From Natronococcus occultus SP4 (GTDB taxonomy: Archaea > Halobacteriota > Halobacteria > Halobacteriales > Natrialbaceae), in NCBI RefSeq assembly GCF_000328685.1, contig NC_019974.1:3215001-3279000 (forward strand): a stretch of DNA of 64,000 nucleotides. The letters run 5' to 3'. Each line of letters begins with the position of its first letter. Position 1 is the first letter of the stretch. This document shows, piece after piece, positions 17,729 through 26,635 of this stretch. The position numbers and the translations under genes are program-made. The notes beneath the pieces are model-generated. The model was not told where the DNA came from, ran no database searches, and saw only the letters and a list, made by a program, of their open reading frames with translations.

Positions 17729-20296
17729 CTACAACAGCGGTTCCTCCCGGACCGTCGCGGCGTAGCGCTCGCCCTCGTGGAGGATCTCGACGTCGGTGCC
17801 GGGCTCGGCATACTCCGGCGGGAGGTAGGCGTAGGCGACGCAGGCGCCGACGGTGTAGCCGTACTCCGCGCTGTGGACGTACCCCAGCGACTCGTCGCCG
17901 TCGAGGACGGGCCGGTCCTTGAAGACGACCGCGTCCTCGTCGTCCAGCGTCAGGCAGGCCACCTCGTGGTCGATCCGTTCGCCCTCCGCGGCCTCGACGA
18001 CCGCCTCCTTCCCGATGAAGTCGGTCTCGAGGTCGACCGCGAAGCTCAACCCGGCCTCGTAGGGGTTGTGCTCGGTGTGCAGATCCTGGCCCCACAGCCG
18101 GAACCCTTTCTCGATGCGAAGCGAGTCGAGCGTGCCGTTGCCGTACGGCCGGAGGTCGTGATCCTGCCCGGCCTCCCAGAGGTGCTCCCAGAGCTGCTCG
18201 CCGTACTCGCTTGGCGTGTACAGCTCCCAGCCGAGCTCGCCCGCATAGGAGAGACGCAGTGCCCGCACCGGGACGTTCTTCACGAACAGCTCCTGGGTGG
18301 TGTAGAACGGGAACGCCTCGTCGGAGAGATCCGCTCGCGTCACCTCGCTCAACACGTCGCGGGCGTTCGGCCCCGTGAGGACGAACGAGGAGAGCTCCGA
18401 GGTGACCTCCCGGACCGTGACGTCCTCGGGGGCGTGTTTCTCGACCCAGGCGACGTGGTTCTGGCCGACCTCCCGACCCGTCGTGAGCACGAGGTAGCGG
18501 TCCTCGTCGGTCCGGGTGACGGTGACGTCGGCGCGCACGCCGCCCTCCTCGTTGCACAGGAGGGTGTACCGAATCTGACCAACGTCGATATCCATGTCGT
18601 TGGTACACAGATACTGGAGGAACTCGTCGGCGCCCTGTCCGCTGACCGCCAGCTTGTTGAACGAGGTCATATCGTGGATGCCGACCTCGTTACGGACGTG
18701 CAGGGACTCGGCACCCTCGATCGGCGACCAGTACTTCGCCTCCCAGCCGTCCCGCTCGGGGACATCCTCGCCGTAGCGCGCCAGCAGGTCGGCGTTCGAA
18801 TCGAACCACTGGGCCTCCTCCCAGCCGGCCTCGGCCCACAGCTCGGCGTCGAGCTCCTGCAGTTTGTGGTAGACCGAGCTGCGGCGGATATCCCGCTGGT
18901 GGTCCGTCCAGGTCCACTTGGGGTGGACGATGTTGTAGACGATCCGGTACTCCTCGCCTCCGATGTCGCGGGCGAAGTCCCAGCTGCCCTCGTGGGGCTG
19001 GAACCGGTTGACGTTACAGTGCGAGAGGTCGATCGGTCCGTCGGGCAGCTTCGGGGCACCGGTCTCCATCCACTCGGCCAGCGCTCGCCCCGCGCCGCCG
19101 GCGTGGGTGACCCAGATGGCCGCGGCGGTCCAGAGCCCGTCGTACTCCTGGACGGGCCCCATCACGGGGAGGCCGTTCGGCGACTCCGCGAACATCCCGT
19201 TGTACTTGTGCTCGAGCTCCTTGCCCTCGGTGGCGGGCAACAGCTCGTCGCTGGCCTGGCGGGGCGCCTTGTCCGGGCGATCGGGGTGGGTCGGGTTGTT
19301 CAGGTGGTAGTCGGAGAACTCGTGGACCGAGCCCTGCTCGCCGTCCTCCTCGTTGCCGCCCAGCTCCTGGGGGTCCGGCACCAGCGGCTCGTGGTTGTAC
19401 GAACCGATCCCGTAGGCGTCGCCGTGGGTCCGGAAGTACAGCGCGTGGTCCTGGTCCCGGAGGATCGGCCGATCCGGGTTCGCGAGCAGGCGATCGGCCC
19501 TCTCGCCGGAGACCTCGCGGTAGTTTTCGTAGACCGGATCGTCGGTGACGTCCCGGTCGTCGGAAAGCTCCTCGAGGGGCTCGGTGATCGTGTACTGGTG
19601 TTCGACCGGCGTCACCGGGAGGTGGACCCCGAGCTGTTCGCCCAGCTGACGCGCCCAGATGTTCGTCGCGATCACGACCTCGTCACAGTCGATGTTGCCG
19701 TGCTCGGTGACGACCGCCTGCACCTCGCCGTCCTCGACCGCGACGTCCTCGGTCCGGGTGTGCGGAACGAACTTCGCGCCCCGGTCCATCGACGCCTTCG
19801 CCAGCGCGGCGCAGGCCTTGACGCCTGACACCTGGCCGTCGGTCGGCGAGTAGTAGCCGCCCTGGATAACGTCGCTGTCGACCAGCGGTAGCTTCTCCTC
19901 GACCTTTTCCGGCGAGAGGAGCTGCGGATCCGGAACGCCCCAGGCGGTGCCGTGCTCGACCCGGCGCTGGAGGAACTCCATCCGCTCGTCGGTCCGGGCA
20001 ACCTCGATCCCGCCCGTCTCGCTGTAGAGCTGGTTCCCGTCGTCGTCCTCGAGTTGCGAGTACAGCTTGCGGCTGTAGTTCGCGAACTTGGTCAACACCT
20101 TCTCCTCGGCGGTCTGGAACATGATCCCCGGCGCGTGGCTCGAGGACCCGCCCGTGGTCGGGAGCGGCCCCTGATCGACGACGACGACGTCCTCGCGTCC
20201 GAACTCGGTCAGGTGGTACGCCGTGCTACAGCCGACGATACCGGCGCCGACGATGACCGTATCGGCCTCGGCCGGCAGACTATCGTGCGTGTCCAT
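17729..20296 (-). CDS. FAD-GcvT fusion dehydrogenase (dimethylglycine/sarcosine type), copy 2
   Basis: An 855-residue paralogue of the preceding gene with the same architecture: FAD domain with VIVGAGIVGCSTAYHL, the covalent-FAD motif GGSSSHAPG (His54), and a C-terminal GcvT domain with LSYAGELGWELYTP. ATG 20296 begins MDTHDSLP; an ATG at 20305 would add three residues. Both copies keep intact FAD and folate motifs and neither is truncated, so division of labour seems likelier than decay. A G+C stem-loop follows the stop. Confidence 0.9.
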   Translation of the reverse strand: MDTHDSLPAEADTVIVGAGIVGCSTAYHLTEFGREDVVVVDQGPLPTTGGSSSHAPGIMFQTAEEKVLTKFANYSRKLYSQLEDDDGNQLYSETGGIEVARTDERMEFLQRRVEHGTAWGVPDPQLLSPEKVEEKLPLVDSDVIQGGYYSPTDGQVSGVKACAALAKASMDRGAKFVPHTRTEDVAVEDGEVQAVVTEHGNIDCDEVVIATNIWARQLGEQLGVHLPVTPVEHQYTITEPLEELSDDRDVTDDPVYENYREVSGERADRLLANPDRPILRDQDHALYFRTHGDAYGIGSYNHEPLVPDPQELGGNEEDGEQGSVHEFSDYHLNNPTHPDRPDKAPRQASDELLPATEGKELEHKYNGMFAESPNGLPVMGPVQEYDGLWTAAAIWVTHAGGAGRALAEWMETGAPKLPDGPIDLSHCNVNRFQPHEGSWDFARDIGGEEYRIVYNIVHPKWTWTDHQRDIRRSSVYHKLQELDAELWAEAGWEEAQWFDSNADLLARYGEDVPERDGWEAKYWSPIEGAESLHVRNEVGIHDMTSFNKLAVSGQGADEFLQYLCTNDMDIDVGQIRYTLLCNEEGGVRADVTVTRTDEDRYLVLTTGREVGQNHVAWVEKHAPEDVTVREVTSELSSFVLTGPNARDVLSEVTRADLSDEAFPFYTTQELFVKNVPVRALRLSYAGELGWELYTPSEYGEQLWEHLWEAGQDHDLRPYGNGTLDSLRIEKGFRLWGQDLHTEHNPYEAGLSFAVDLETDFIGKEAVVEAAEGERIDHEVACLTLDDEDAVVFKDRPVLDGDESLGYVHSAEYGYTVGACVAYAYLPPEYAEPGTDVEILHEGERYAATVREEPLL

Positions 20297-20561
20297 AACT
20301 CGCATCGATATCCCGCTGGGGGACAAATATAGTTATCGCCCCGGGGTACTGTTCCAACGATCGATACGTTCGATGACAGGTAGAGTTTCGCTCGGCCGCC
20401 CGGGAAGCCATGCGGCGCGATCGGTTTCCGGATCGGAGCGGTTCCGCGACGCCGACGGGCGGCGACCCGGTCCGTGCGTCCTCGTCGAAGGGGTACATAT
20501 GAAGGGACGGAGTATTCCCCACCCAGTCTTACTTCGAACCGGATCGAAGCGTAGTCAAATC

Positions 20562-21617
20562 ATGAGTATCGGTGACTCGGTAGATACACTCTCCCAAATA
20601 ATCGACCGGTACGAGACGGACGGCGGATCGGTCCAGCAGGTCGACGCAGCGATCTCCGGGCACGATGACGGGCCAAGCGCCTCGGTCGACGTCCTCGTCT
20701 CCCCGTGTGATTCCGACTCGGCTCCCGAAACCGCACGGCTCGAGGACGGAACACTACAGCTCGAGTTCGACGCGTCGGTCCTGCCCGCACTCGAGGAGTA
20801 CGCGCCCGACGGAGTTCGTATCACGAGCGACGGCGCCTGCGTGACCGGTGACGGCGACGTCGTCGTGACGTTCGCCGTCGAGTTCGAGGACGTGGAGTCG
20901 ACGGAACGTGAGGGCTCGACGCCACCGACCCTCGAACCGGCCATCGACTCCGAGCTCGCGGCGAGCGAGGACGCCGAAGACGACCCTCCCGTCGACCCCC
21001 ACCCGGAGCTCGACGCCGAGACTGTACGAGCGCTCGCGGACGCCCGCGACGAGGACGTCCCGCCCTACGAGGACGTCCCGTACCTCGAGGCGCTCTACGA
21101 GTCGCTGGATACCTTCGAGGCGATGGCGGACGTCCTCGAGATGGACGTCGCCGCCGAAACTGTTCGTCGGTACATGATCGACGCCGGAGTGCACGATCCG
21201 GTCTCGTACGACGTCGACGAAGACGTCGAGCCGGACGGGCAGGCGTCCGCGAGCGAGCCGGAGCCCGACAGTCCGGACGAGGTCGCCGACCCGATCGAGC
21301 GCCTCCCAACCGAGCGGCTCGCCGCCGACGGGCTCGGGCTCCCTGAGGGGGTCGACCTCGAGGAACTGATCGACGCCGTCGAGTCTTCGATGACGCTGCG
21401 GGAGGTCTGTCGGCGCCTCGAGCTCGAGCGCGAGCGAGCCCGCGAGCTACTGGCACAGCTCGACCTGCTCGATCTCGTCGTCAGACGCGTCTACGCGTCC
21501 AGCGAGCCCGAGGCGGGACCGTCCCGGGAAGTGATCGCCGAGCGCATCCGCGGGAGCACCGACCGCTCCCGGACGCCGTCGGAGGGGTACGACGACTTCC
21601 GACCCGCGCTCTCGTAG
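20562..21617 (+). CDS. Acidic haloarchaeal protein with two HTH-like segments
   Basis: A 351-residue protein not recognised as a named family. The N-terminal third is beta-rich (VDVLVSPCDSDS, LEFDASVLPALEEY). The middle and C-terminal parts each contain a helix-turn-helix-like pattern: FEAMADVLEMDVAAETVRRYM and LREVCRRLELERERARELL. Acidic linkers separate them. It faces away from the copy 2 dehydrogenase and lies just before the Rieske genes, so a local regulator of the betaine block is plausible but unproven. Confidence 0.7.
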   Translation: MSIGDSVDTLSQIIDRYETDGGSVQQVDAAISGHDDGPSASVDVLVSPCDSDSAPETARLEDGTLQLEFDASVLPALEEYAPDGVRITSDGACVTGDGDVVVTFAVEFEDVESTEREGSTPPTLEPAIDSELAASEDAEDDPPVDPHPELDAETVRALADARDEDVPPYEDVPYLEALYESLDTFEAMADVLEMDVAAETVRRYMIDAGVHDPVSYDVDEDVEPDGQASASEPEPDSPDEVADPIERLPTERLAADGLGLPEGVDLEELIDAVESSMTLREVCRRLELERERARELLAQLDLLDLVVRRVYASSEPEAGPSREVIAERIRGSTDRSRTPSEGYDDFRPALS

Positions 21618-21772
21618 GGTTGGTGTCGATAGCTACCGGGAAACCACCGATCTGAGCACTCTACAGCCCGATCGTCCGGACGATCGCAGCTCTCCTTTCG
21701 AACGGGGGTACTTATTGATGTTCAGTAGCACGGGTGAACGGTTTTCAGTACCCGTTGTGTTGATGATACCGT

Positions 21773-22867
21773 ATGTCACAGCGGGATGACTCGCGAGCCT
21801 CGGCAGCGAGTGACGACGGTACGGAGCAACCGAACGCACTCTCGGCGCGGCGATTCACCGGGCCCGAAGCCTTCGAGCGGGAGAAGGAAACGGTGTTCGG
21901 GCGCGACTGGGTGTACGTCGGCCACGCCGACAGCATCGCCGAACCGGGTCAGTACTTCACCCGGAACATCGGCGACCGGCAGCTGATCGTCGTCCGCGGC
22001 CACGATGGCGAGGTGAAGGCCTTCGACAACGTCTGTGCCCACCGGGGATCGAAGATGGTCGAGGACACGCCGATGACCGACCCCGGCGGCGGCGGTCGGA
22101 TCCAGTGTCCGTACCATCTCTGGACCTACGACCTCGACGGCGACCTCCGGAGCACGCCGAAGAGTTTCGAGGACGCGAGACTGAACCCCGACCTCGAGGA
22201 CGACGAGGTCCAGGAGTTCGACTGCGAAACGAACGGGCTGAACGACGTTCGCGTCGATACGGTCGGTCCGCTCGTCTTCGTGACCCTCGCCGACGACGCT
22301 CCGACGGCGCCGTCGGAGGGTGCCGACGGCGTCGCGGAGCGACTCGGATCGCTCCCCCTCGAGGAGTACGAACACGCCCGTCGGATCGTCTCGGAGGTCG
22401 CGTGCAACTGGAAGCTGTTCGCGGCCGTCCACTTCGACGGCAGCGAAGAGCGGGACGGCGATGGGACGCTGGCGATCGCCGAGGACGGCTGGACGGTCGA
22501 GTCCGCGTCCGACGACGACGGAAGCGAGGACCGTCGCCCCGACGGGATCGAGGCCCAGTTCCACTACCGCTGGCCGAACGTCGCCGTCGACGTCTACGAC
22601 GCCGTCGACGGCTACGGCACCGTCGTCCTCGATCCGGTCGGCCCCGACCGGGTCCAGCTGATCGCGGACTACTACTTCCGGGACGGCGACCGCTCCGAGC
22701 AAGAGCGCGAACTCGTCCGACGGACCCGCGAACGCCGCGCCGAGGACGCCGACCGCGCCGAGCAGCAGTGGGCCGCCCTCGAGAGCGGCGCGTCGGCGCA
22801 GGTCGGCGTGACCGATCGCATCGCCGCCAAGCTCCGCCAGCTCGTTCGGGAGGGATCGGACGCATGA
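21773..22867 (+). CDS. Rieske oxygenase-like protein with intact [2Fe-2S] site but no mononuclear iron site
   Basis: A 364-residue homologue of Rieske oxygenase alpha subunits of the GbcA/CntA demethylase kind. The Rieske ligands are all present: Cys88-x-His90 in NVCAHRG and Cys112-x-x-His115 in QCPYHLW. The catalytic domain keeps the fold landmark CNWKLFA but lacks the His-x4-His pair; the segment reads AAVHFDGSEERDGDG, with one His only (His220). It should therefore hold an electron-transfer cluster but not bind catalytic Fe(II). Its neighbour at 23444 shows the reverse defect. The stop overlaps the start of the next gene, so they are co-translated. Confidence 0.88.
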   Translation: MSQRDDSRASAASDDGTEQPNALSARRFTGPEAFEREKETVFGRDWVYVGHADSIAEPGQYFTRNIGDRQLIVVRGHDGEVKAFDNVCAHRGSKMVEDTPMTDPGGGGRIQCPYHLWTYDLDGDLRSTPKSFEDARLNPDLEDDEVQEFDCETNGLNDVRVDTVGPLVFVTLADDAPTAPSEGADGVAERLGSLPLEEYEHARRIVSEVACNWKLFAAVHFDGSEERDGDGTLAIAEDGWTVESASDDDGSEDRRPDGIEAQFHYRWPNVAVDVYDAVDGYGTVVLDPVGPDRVQLIADYYFRDGDRSEQERELVRRTRERRAEDADRAEQQWAALESGASAQVGVTDRIAAKLRQLVREGSDA

Positions 22868-23247
22868 CGGTGAGCGACCGCCGGGATCCCGCCTACGCCG
22901 CGCGCTGCCCGGACTGCGAGGTCGACCTCGAGACCGACGCGCCCAACGAGATCGTCGACTTCTACCGGCGCCACTACCGTGTGACGGGCCACGACGTGAC
23001 CTTCGAGCGGATCGAGCCGTCGCTCGGCGAAGCGGTCACCGAGGACGTCCTCGACGAGGTCTACACGCTCGCGGACGTCGTCGCCCAGCTCGAAGACGAG
23101 TACGACGACGGCGTTCCGATCGGGGCCGTCGCGGCGGCGATGAGCGATCGGGGACGCTCCATCGGTGAGACGCTCGAGGCGGCCCACGAGATCCGCATGA
23201 ACGGCGCGCTGTACGAACCGCGAGACGACCATCTGCGCGCGTTCTGA
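22864..23247 (+). CDS. Small zinc-binding protein with winged-helix-like C-terminus
   Basis: A 127-residue protein whose ATG overlaps the stop of the Rieske-cluster gene (ATGA). The N-terminal part has RCPDCEVDL and then a His/TGHDV block typical of haloarchaeal zinc-binding modules. The C-terminal part (PIGAVAAAMSDRGRSIGETL, then ALYEPRDDHLRAF) resembles small winged-helix domains ending in a beta hairpin. It sits between the two half-degenerate Rieske genes and could be a regulator, an assembly factor or a third subunit. There is no family name I would defend. Confidence 0.7.
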   Translation: MTVSDRRDPAYAARCPDCEVDLETDAPNEIVDFYRRHYRVTGHDVTFERIEPSLGEAVTEDVLDEVYTLADVVAQLEDEYDDGVPIGAVAAAMSDRGRSIGETLEAAHEIRMNGALYEPRDDHLRAF

Positions 23248-23380
23248 CACAAATATCGCGGAAGCCCACGACTTCAGTCACTCCCGTCGGGTTCCGACTT
23301 CTGGCTCCGATTGTCTTCGTCTACAACGTCGAGCCGAACGGCCGTCTACAGCCCGGTGCTCCGCTCGAATCGCATCCGTC

Positions 23381-23441
23381 ATATAAGGGTACGATATATA
23401 CCTGGTGAACTTCTATGATGAACACTCTCGATCGTGAGAGT
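23381..23441 (+). promoter_or_regulatory. Promoter region and palindrome before the second Rieske gene
   Basis: Two TATA-like runs (ATATAAGG at 23381 and GATATATA at 23393) are followed by a palindrome, ACTCTC-n6-GAGAGT, at 23424-23441 just before the ATG at 23444. The palindrome would lie in the 5' end of the message or act as an operator. The second Rieske gene therefore seems to have its own promoter despite being close to the first. Confidence 0.45.
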
Positions 23442-23443
23442 AT

Positions 23444-24454
23444 ATGACGCAGTGGGAGCAGACCCAGACGGAGACGGTTAGCCCGGACATCACGGACAGG
23501 TCGAACGCCCTGCCGGCGCGGTACTTCACCGATCCCGAGATCTTCGAACTCGAGAAGGAGAAGATCTTCGGGCGGTACTGGGTGTATGCCGGCCACGCCA
23601 ACAGCATCGCCGACCCGGGACAGTTCTTCACCCGAACCATCGGCGGCCGCGAGCTCGTCGTCTGTCGGGCCGACGACGGCGACGTCCGCGCGTTCGAGAA
23701 CTTCTCGGCCCGGACGGGCGAGCCCGTCGTCGACGACGCCGCAATGACCGACCCCGGACGCGTCGACACGGCAGCACTCGAGGACGCCGAGGCGGTCCAC
23801 GTCGACAGCATCGGCCCGCTGATCTTCGTGAACCTCGACGACGATCCGATGCCGCTGGCCGAACAGGCCGGCGTGATGAAGGACCGACTCGATGCGCTTC
23901 CCCTCGGGGAGTACGAACACGGCTGCCGGATCACCTCGGCGGTCGAGTGCAACTGGAAGGTGTTCGCGGGCAACTACTCCGAGTGTGACCACTGCCAGGC
24001 CAATCACCAGGACTGGATCAAAGGGATCGAGCTCAACGACTCCGAGCTCGAGGTCAACGACTACCACTGGGTTCTCCACTACACCCACGACGAGGACGTC
24101 GATGACGAGCTCCGGATTCACGACGCCCGCGAGGCACAGTTCCACTACCTCTGGCCGAACTTCACGGTCAACATGTACGGCACCGCCGACGGCTACGGCA
24201 CCTACATCATCGACCCGATCGACACCGGCCGCTTCCGGCTGATCGCGGACTACTACTTCAGGGACGGCGACCTCTCCGAGGAGGAACGCGAGTTCGTCCG
24301 CACGAGCCGCCAGCTCCAGGAGGAGGACTTCGAGCTCGTCGAGCGCCAGTGGGCGGGGCTGAAGACGGGCGCGCTCTCACAGGCCCAGCTGGGTCCGAAC
24401 GAGCACACCGTCCACAAACTCCACCGGCTCGCACAGGAGGCCTACGACGCCTGA
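23444..24454 (+). CDS. Rieske oxygenase-like protein with catalytic iron site but no Rieske ligands
   Basis: A 336-residue paralogue of the gene at 21773. The mononuclear iron site is complete: NYSECDHCQANH gives Glu180, His183 and His188, and QEEDFELVERQ supplies the carboxylate (Asp295). The Rieske domain is dead: where the partner has Cys88 and His90 this protein has Ser88 and Arg90 (ENFSARTG), and the stretch that carries the second Cys/His pair is missing. It is a substrate-oxidising subunit that cannot supply its own electrons. The most economical reading is a heteromeric oxygenase with the upstream paralogue. A betaine-type N-methyl substrate is inferred from context. Confidence 0.88.
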   Translation: MTQWEQTQTETVSPDITDRSNALPARYFTDPEIFELEKEKIFGRYWVYAGHANSIADPGQFFTRTIGGRELVVCRADDGDVRAFENFSARTGEPVVDDAAMTDPGRVDTAALEDAEAVHVDSIGPLIFVNLDDDPMPLAEQAGVMKDRLDALPLGEYEHGCRITSAVECNWKVFAGNYSECDHCQANHQDWIKGIELNDSELEVNDYHWVLHYTHDEDVDDELRIHDAREAQFHYLWPNFTVNMYGTADGYGTYIIDPIDTGRFRLIADYYFRDGDLSEEEREFVRTSRQLQEEDFELVERQWAGLKTGALSQAQLGPNEHTVHKLHRLAQEAYDA

Positions 24455-24475
24455 CGTCGGATCCGCACCGCGCGG

Positions 24476-25783
24476 TCAGCTTTCCCTGCGCTTCTCCGAG
24501 TGTGTCTCCAGCGTTTCGGCTGTGGCCCGTCGGTGGATCCAGACCGCACAGGCGATCGTGACGAGGCCGGCGACGGCGGCGATCCCGAACGCGACCCGGT
24601 ACCCCGTCACGGTGTAGACCCGAACCCCGCCGACGAACTCCCCGGTCCAGTAGGCGTCGAGGACCCACCCCATCAGCGTCGGAAAGGCGGCGGCACCGAA
24701 GAACGAGGCGCCGTTGATCGCACCCATCGAGATCCCGCTCGCCCGGCTCGGGTGGCGTTCCTTCACCAGCGGGTAGGTGAGGACGAACGTTCCCAGTAGC
24801 GCGCCGGTGACGAAGAAAACGGCGCCGACGACGACCAGCGGCGGGTCGCCGACGACGGCGAGCAAGGCGAGCGCACCGGTGTAGCAGAGCCCGCCGCCGA
24901 CGATGAACTCGGTCCGTCGCTCGAGACGGTCCGAGAGCCAGCCGAACGCCGGCGGACCGAGCGTGCTTCCGACGCCGCCCAGCAGCGTACACAGCGACGC
25001 GACGGCGACGGAGGTGTCGTACACCTGTACGACGTAGGGAATGCCCCACAGCCCGAACAGCGTGAGGTTCACGCCGCCCGTACAGAACAGCAGGACGCTG
25101 ACGATCCAGGTCCACCGATCGCGCAGGACCGCCCGCCCGTGACGACGGATCTCCGCGAGCGTGAGCCGGGACTGTTCGGGGACGCCGTCGATGGGACCCA
25201 GCCCGGCCCGTTCGGGCGAATCCCGGACCACGAGCGCCGTCGCGACGGCGACGACCAGGCCGACGGTCGAAAGCAGCGACAGCGACGTTCGCCACCCCGT
25301 CGCGTCGACCAGTACGGCAAGCGGCGTCGTCGCGAGGACGCCGCCGACGCCGCCGACGGCGAAGCTCAGGCCGTTCATCGTGCCGAACTCGTCGACACGG
25401 TACCAGCTGGCACAGAACCGCAGCAAACAGACGAAGATCACGCTCCCGCCGAGACCGATCACCAGGCGGGCGCCCAGCGCCGACCCGTAGCCGTCCGCCA
25501 GCGCGAACCAGAGCGCGCCGGCGTTCATCGTTGCCGCGCCGACGGCGGCAGTTCGGCGGGGACCGATCCGATCGACGAGGACGCCCGTCGGGAACTGCAT
25601 CACGGCGTAGACGAGGAAAAAGGCGGCGTGGAGCGTACCGAGCTGGCCGCCCGTCGTCCGGAACGCGGCCATCAGATCGTCGGCGAGGACGGCCGTCGAA
25701 AGTCGGTAGACGTTGACGAGCAGGAAGGAGACGGCCAGCACACCCCACAGCAGCCAGCGACGGTTCGTCGGTGACGACCACAT
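24476..25783 (-). CDS. Major facilitator superfamily transporter
   Basis: About 435 residues from ATG 25783 (MWSSPTNRRW); an upstream ATG at 25846 adds a basic stretch without hydrophobic features. Twelve hydrophobic segments are visible, with the MFS loop motif between helices 2 and 3 (GVLVDRIGPRRT). Substrate is unknown. It converges on the second Rieske gene with only about 20 bp between stops, so it may move an N-methylated compound or organic anion connected with that pathway. Confidence 0.85.
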   Translation of the reverse strand: MWSSPTNRRWLLWGVLAVSFLLVNVYRLSTAVLADDLMAAFRTTGGQLGTLHAAFFLVYAVMQFPTGVLVDRIGPRRTAAVGAATMNAGALWFALADGYGSALGARLVIGLGGSVIFVCLLRFCASWYRVDEFGTMNGLSFAVGGVGGVLATTPLAVLVDATGWRTSLSLLSTVGLVVAVATALVVRDSPERAGLGPIDGVPEQSRLTLAEIRRHGRAVLRDRWTWIVSVLLFCTGGVNLTLFGLWGIPYVVQVYDTSVAVASLCTLLGGVGSTLGPPAFGWLSDRLERRTEFIVGGGLCYTGALALLAVVGDPPLVVVGAVFFVTGALLGTFVLTYPLVKERHPSRASGISMGAINGASFFGAAAFPTLMGWVLDAYWTGEFVGGVRVYTVTGYRVAFGIAAVAGLVTIACAVWIHRRATAETLETHSEKRRES

Positions 25784-26449
25784 ACGACGGCGTCTCGGCC
25801 GCGACCCCAAAGCGTTTGAGATTCCGGAACGGGTAGCGGATTGCAACCGGTGTGGACGTCGACTGACGCGTCCGCTGGTGACAGCTGTATGACAGAACGT
25901 GTTTCACCATACTCTTACGTCCGTATGTGTGTAAAACACTGGTTCGGCTGTCTCGAGTCCTCGTCCCCTCGCAGGGGCGAGCGTCCGCGAGGACCCGCGA
26001 CGACCGAGATCGAAACCGGCGGTCGCGTTCCGATCACCGTGGATCTCCCGACGACACCTCTAAGCAAGGCGGAAGAACGATTTTACCTCTGATTTCTTCT
26101 ATTTATCGATACTCCGAACGCCGCTCCTGCTCGGCGACCATTCGGACCAGTTTCCCGACCGGCTAGCTCTGACGGCCTCAGCTTGAGCCGTCAGAGAAGC
26201 TGTAAATCGCCTCCCTCAATTCTAACAGGTATGATAGTCTCCTATTTTACCTATTCTGATTTCCGTTTTTTCTCGCTCGAACGTTACTCTCCCGATCAAC
26301 GATATCGGCAAATACCCAGATTACAAAGTATTCTAGCAGACAAATATATGATCGACCTCGCAGCGATCGATCACGAACGCGAGAACGACTCCCGTCGTCC
26401 ACGCCCGGCGGCGAAAACACTCATTGTTCCTCGAGTATACGTTCTAGGT
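25784..26449. other. Long intergenic region, no recognised gene
   Basis: 666 bp between the MFS gene and a small membrane protein gene. It is patchily A+T-rich (26230-26350) and contains a perfect stem-loop described separately. Short frames exist but their composition is not gene-like. A TATA-like run near 26340-26349 may be a spare promoter. Confidence 0.4.
26167..26196. repeat. Perfect 10-bp inverted repeat
   Basis: CTCTGACGGC at 26167-26176 pairs with GCCGTCAGAG at 26187-26196 around a 10-base loop. The sequence after it, to about 26230, is not coding. It could be a terminator, an IS end remnant or a small transcript; no U-run follows. Confidence 0.4.
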
Positions 26450-26635
26450 ATGACACGAACGTTACGGATCGTCGGCCTCGGGGTCGCCGCCATCGTCGCG
26501 CTCTGGATCGTCCTCGAGGTGCTCGCGTTGCTGTTCGGGCTCGTGGCGTGGGTCGTCAGTGCCGTCGTCTCGCTGGCCGTCCTCGCGCTCGTGGTGTACA
26601 TCGGCTACCTCGTCGTGACATCGCTCCTGAGTTGA
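26450..26635 (+). CDS. Small hydrophobic membrane protein
   Basis: 61 residues from the ATG at 26450 (MTRTLRIVGLG). Almost entirely hydrophobic with two closely spaced helices (VAAIVALWIVLEVLALLFG and VVSLAVLALVVYIGYLVV). Such tiny proteins are common in haloarchaea and have no known role. The first residues are basic, suggesting a cytoplasmic N-terminus. Confidence 0.65.
   Translation: MTRTLRIVGLGVAAIVALWIVLEVLALLFGLVAWVVSAVVSLAVLALVVYIGYLVVTSLLS

Noticed and set aside
23700..23800. The missing Rieske ligands of the second Rieske gene as a sequencing error
   Set aside because: The ligand positions are substituted in frame (Ser88, Arg90) and the second pair is removed by an in-frame deletion with the frame kept open. 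An error would more likely break the frame.
26167..26230. Assignment of the 26167 hairpin to the same IS605-type family as the one at 49.4-51.3 kb
   Set aside because: Apart from a shared GCTTGA string in the loop region the sequences differ, so the relationship is not supported.
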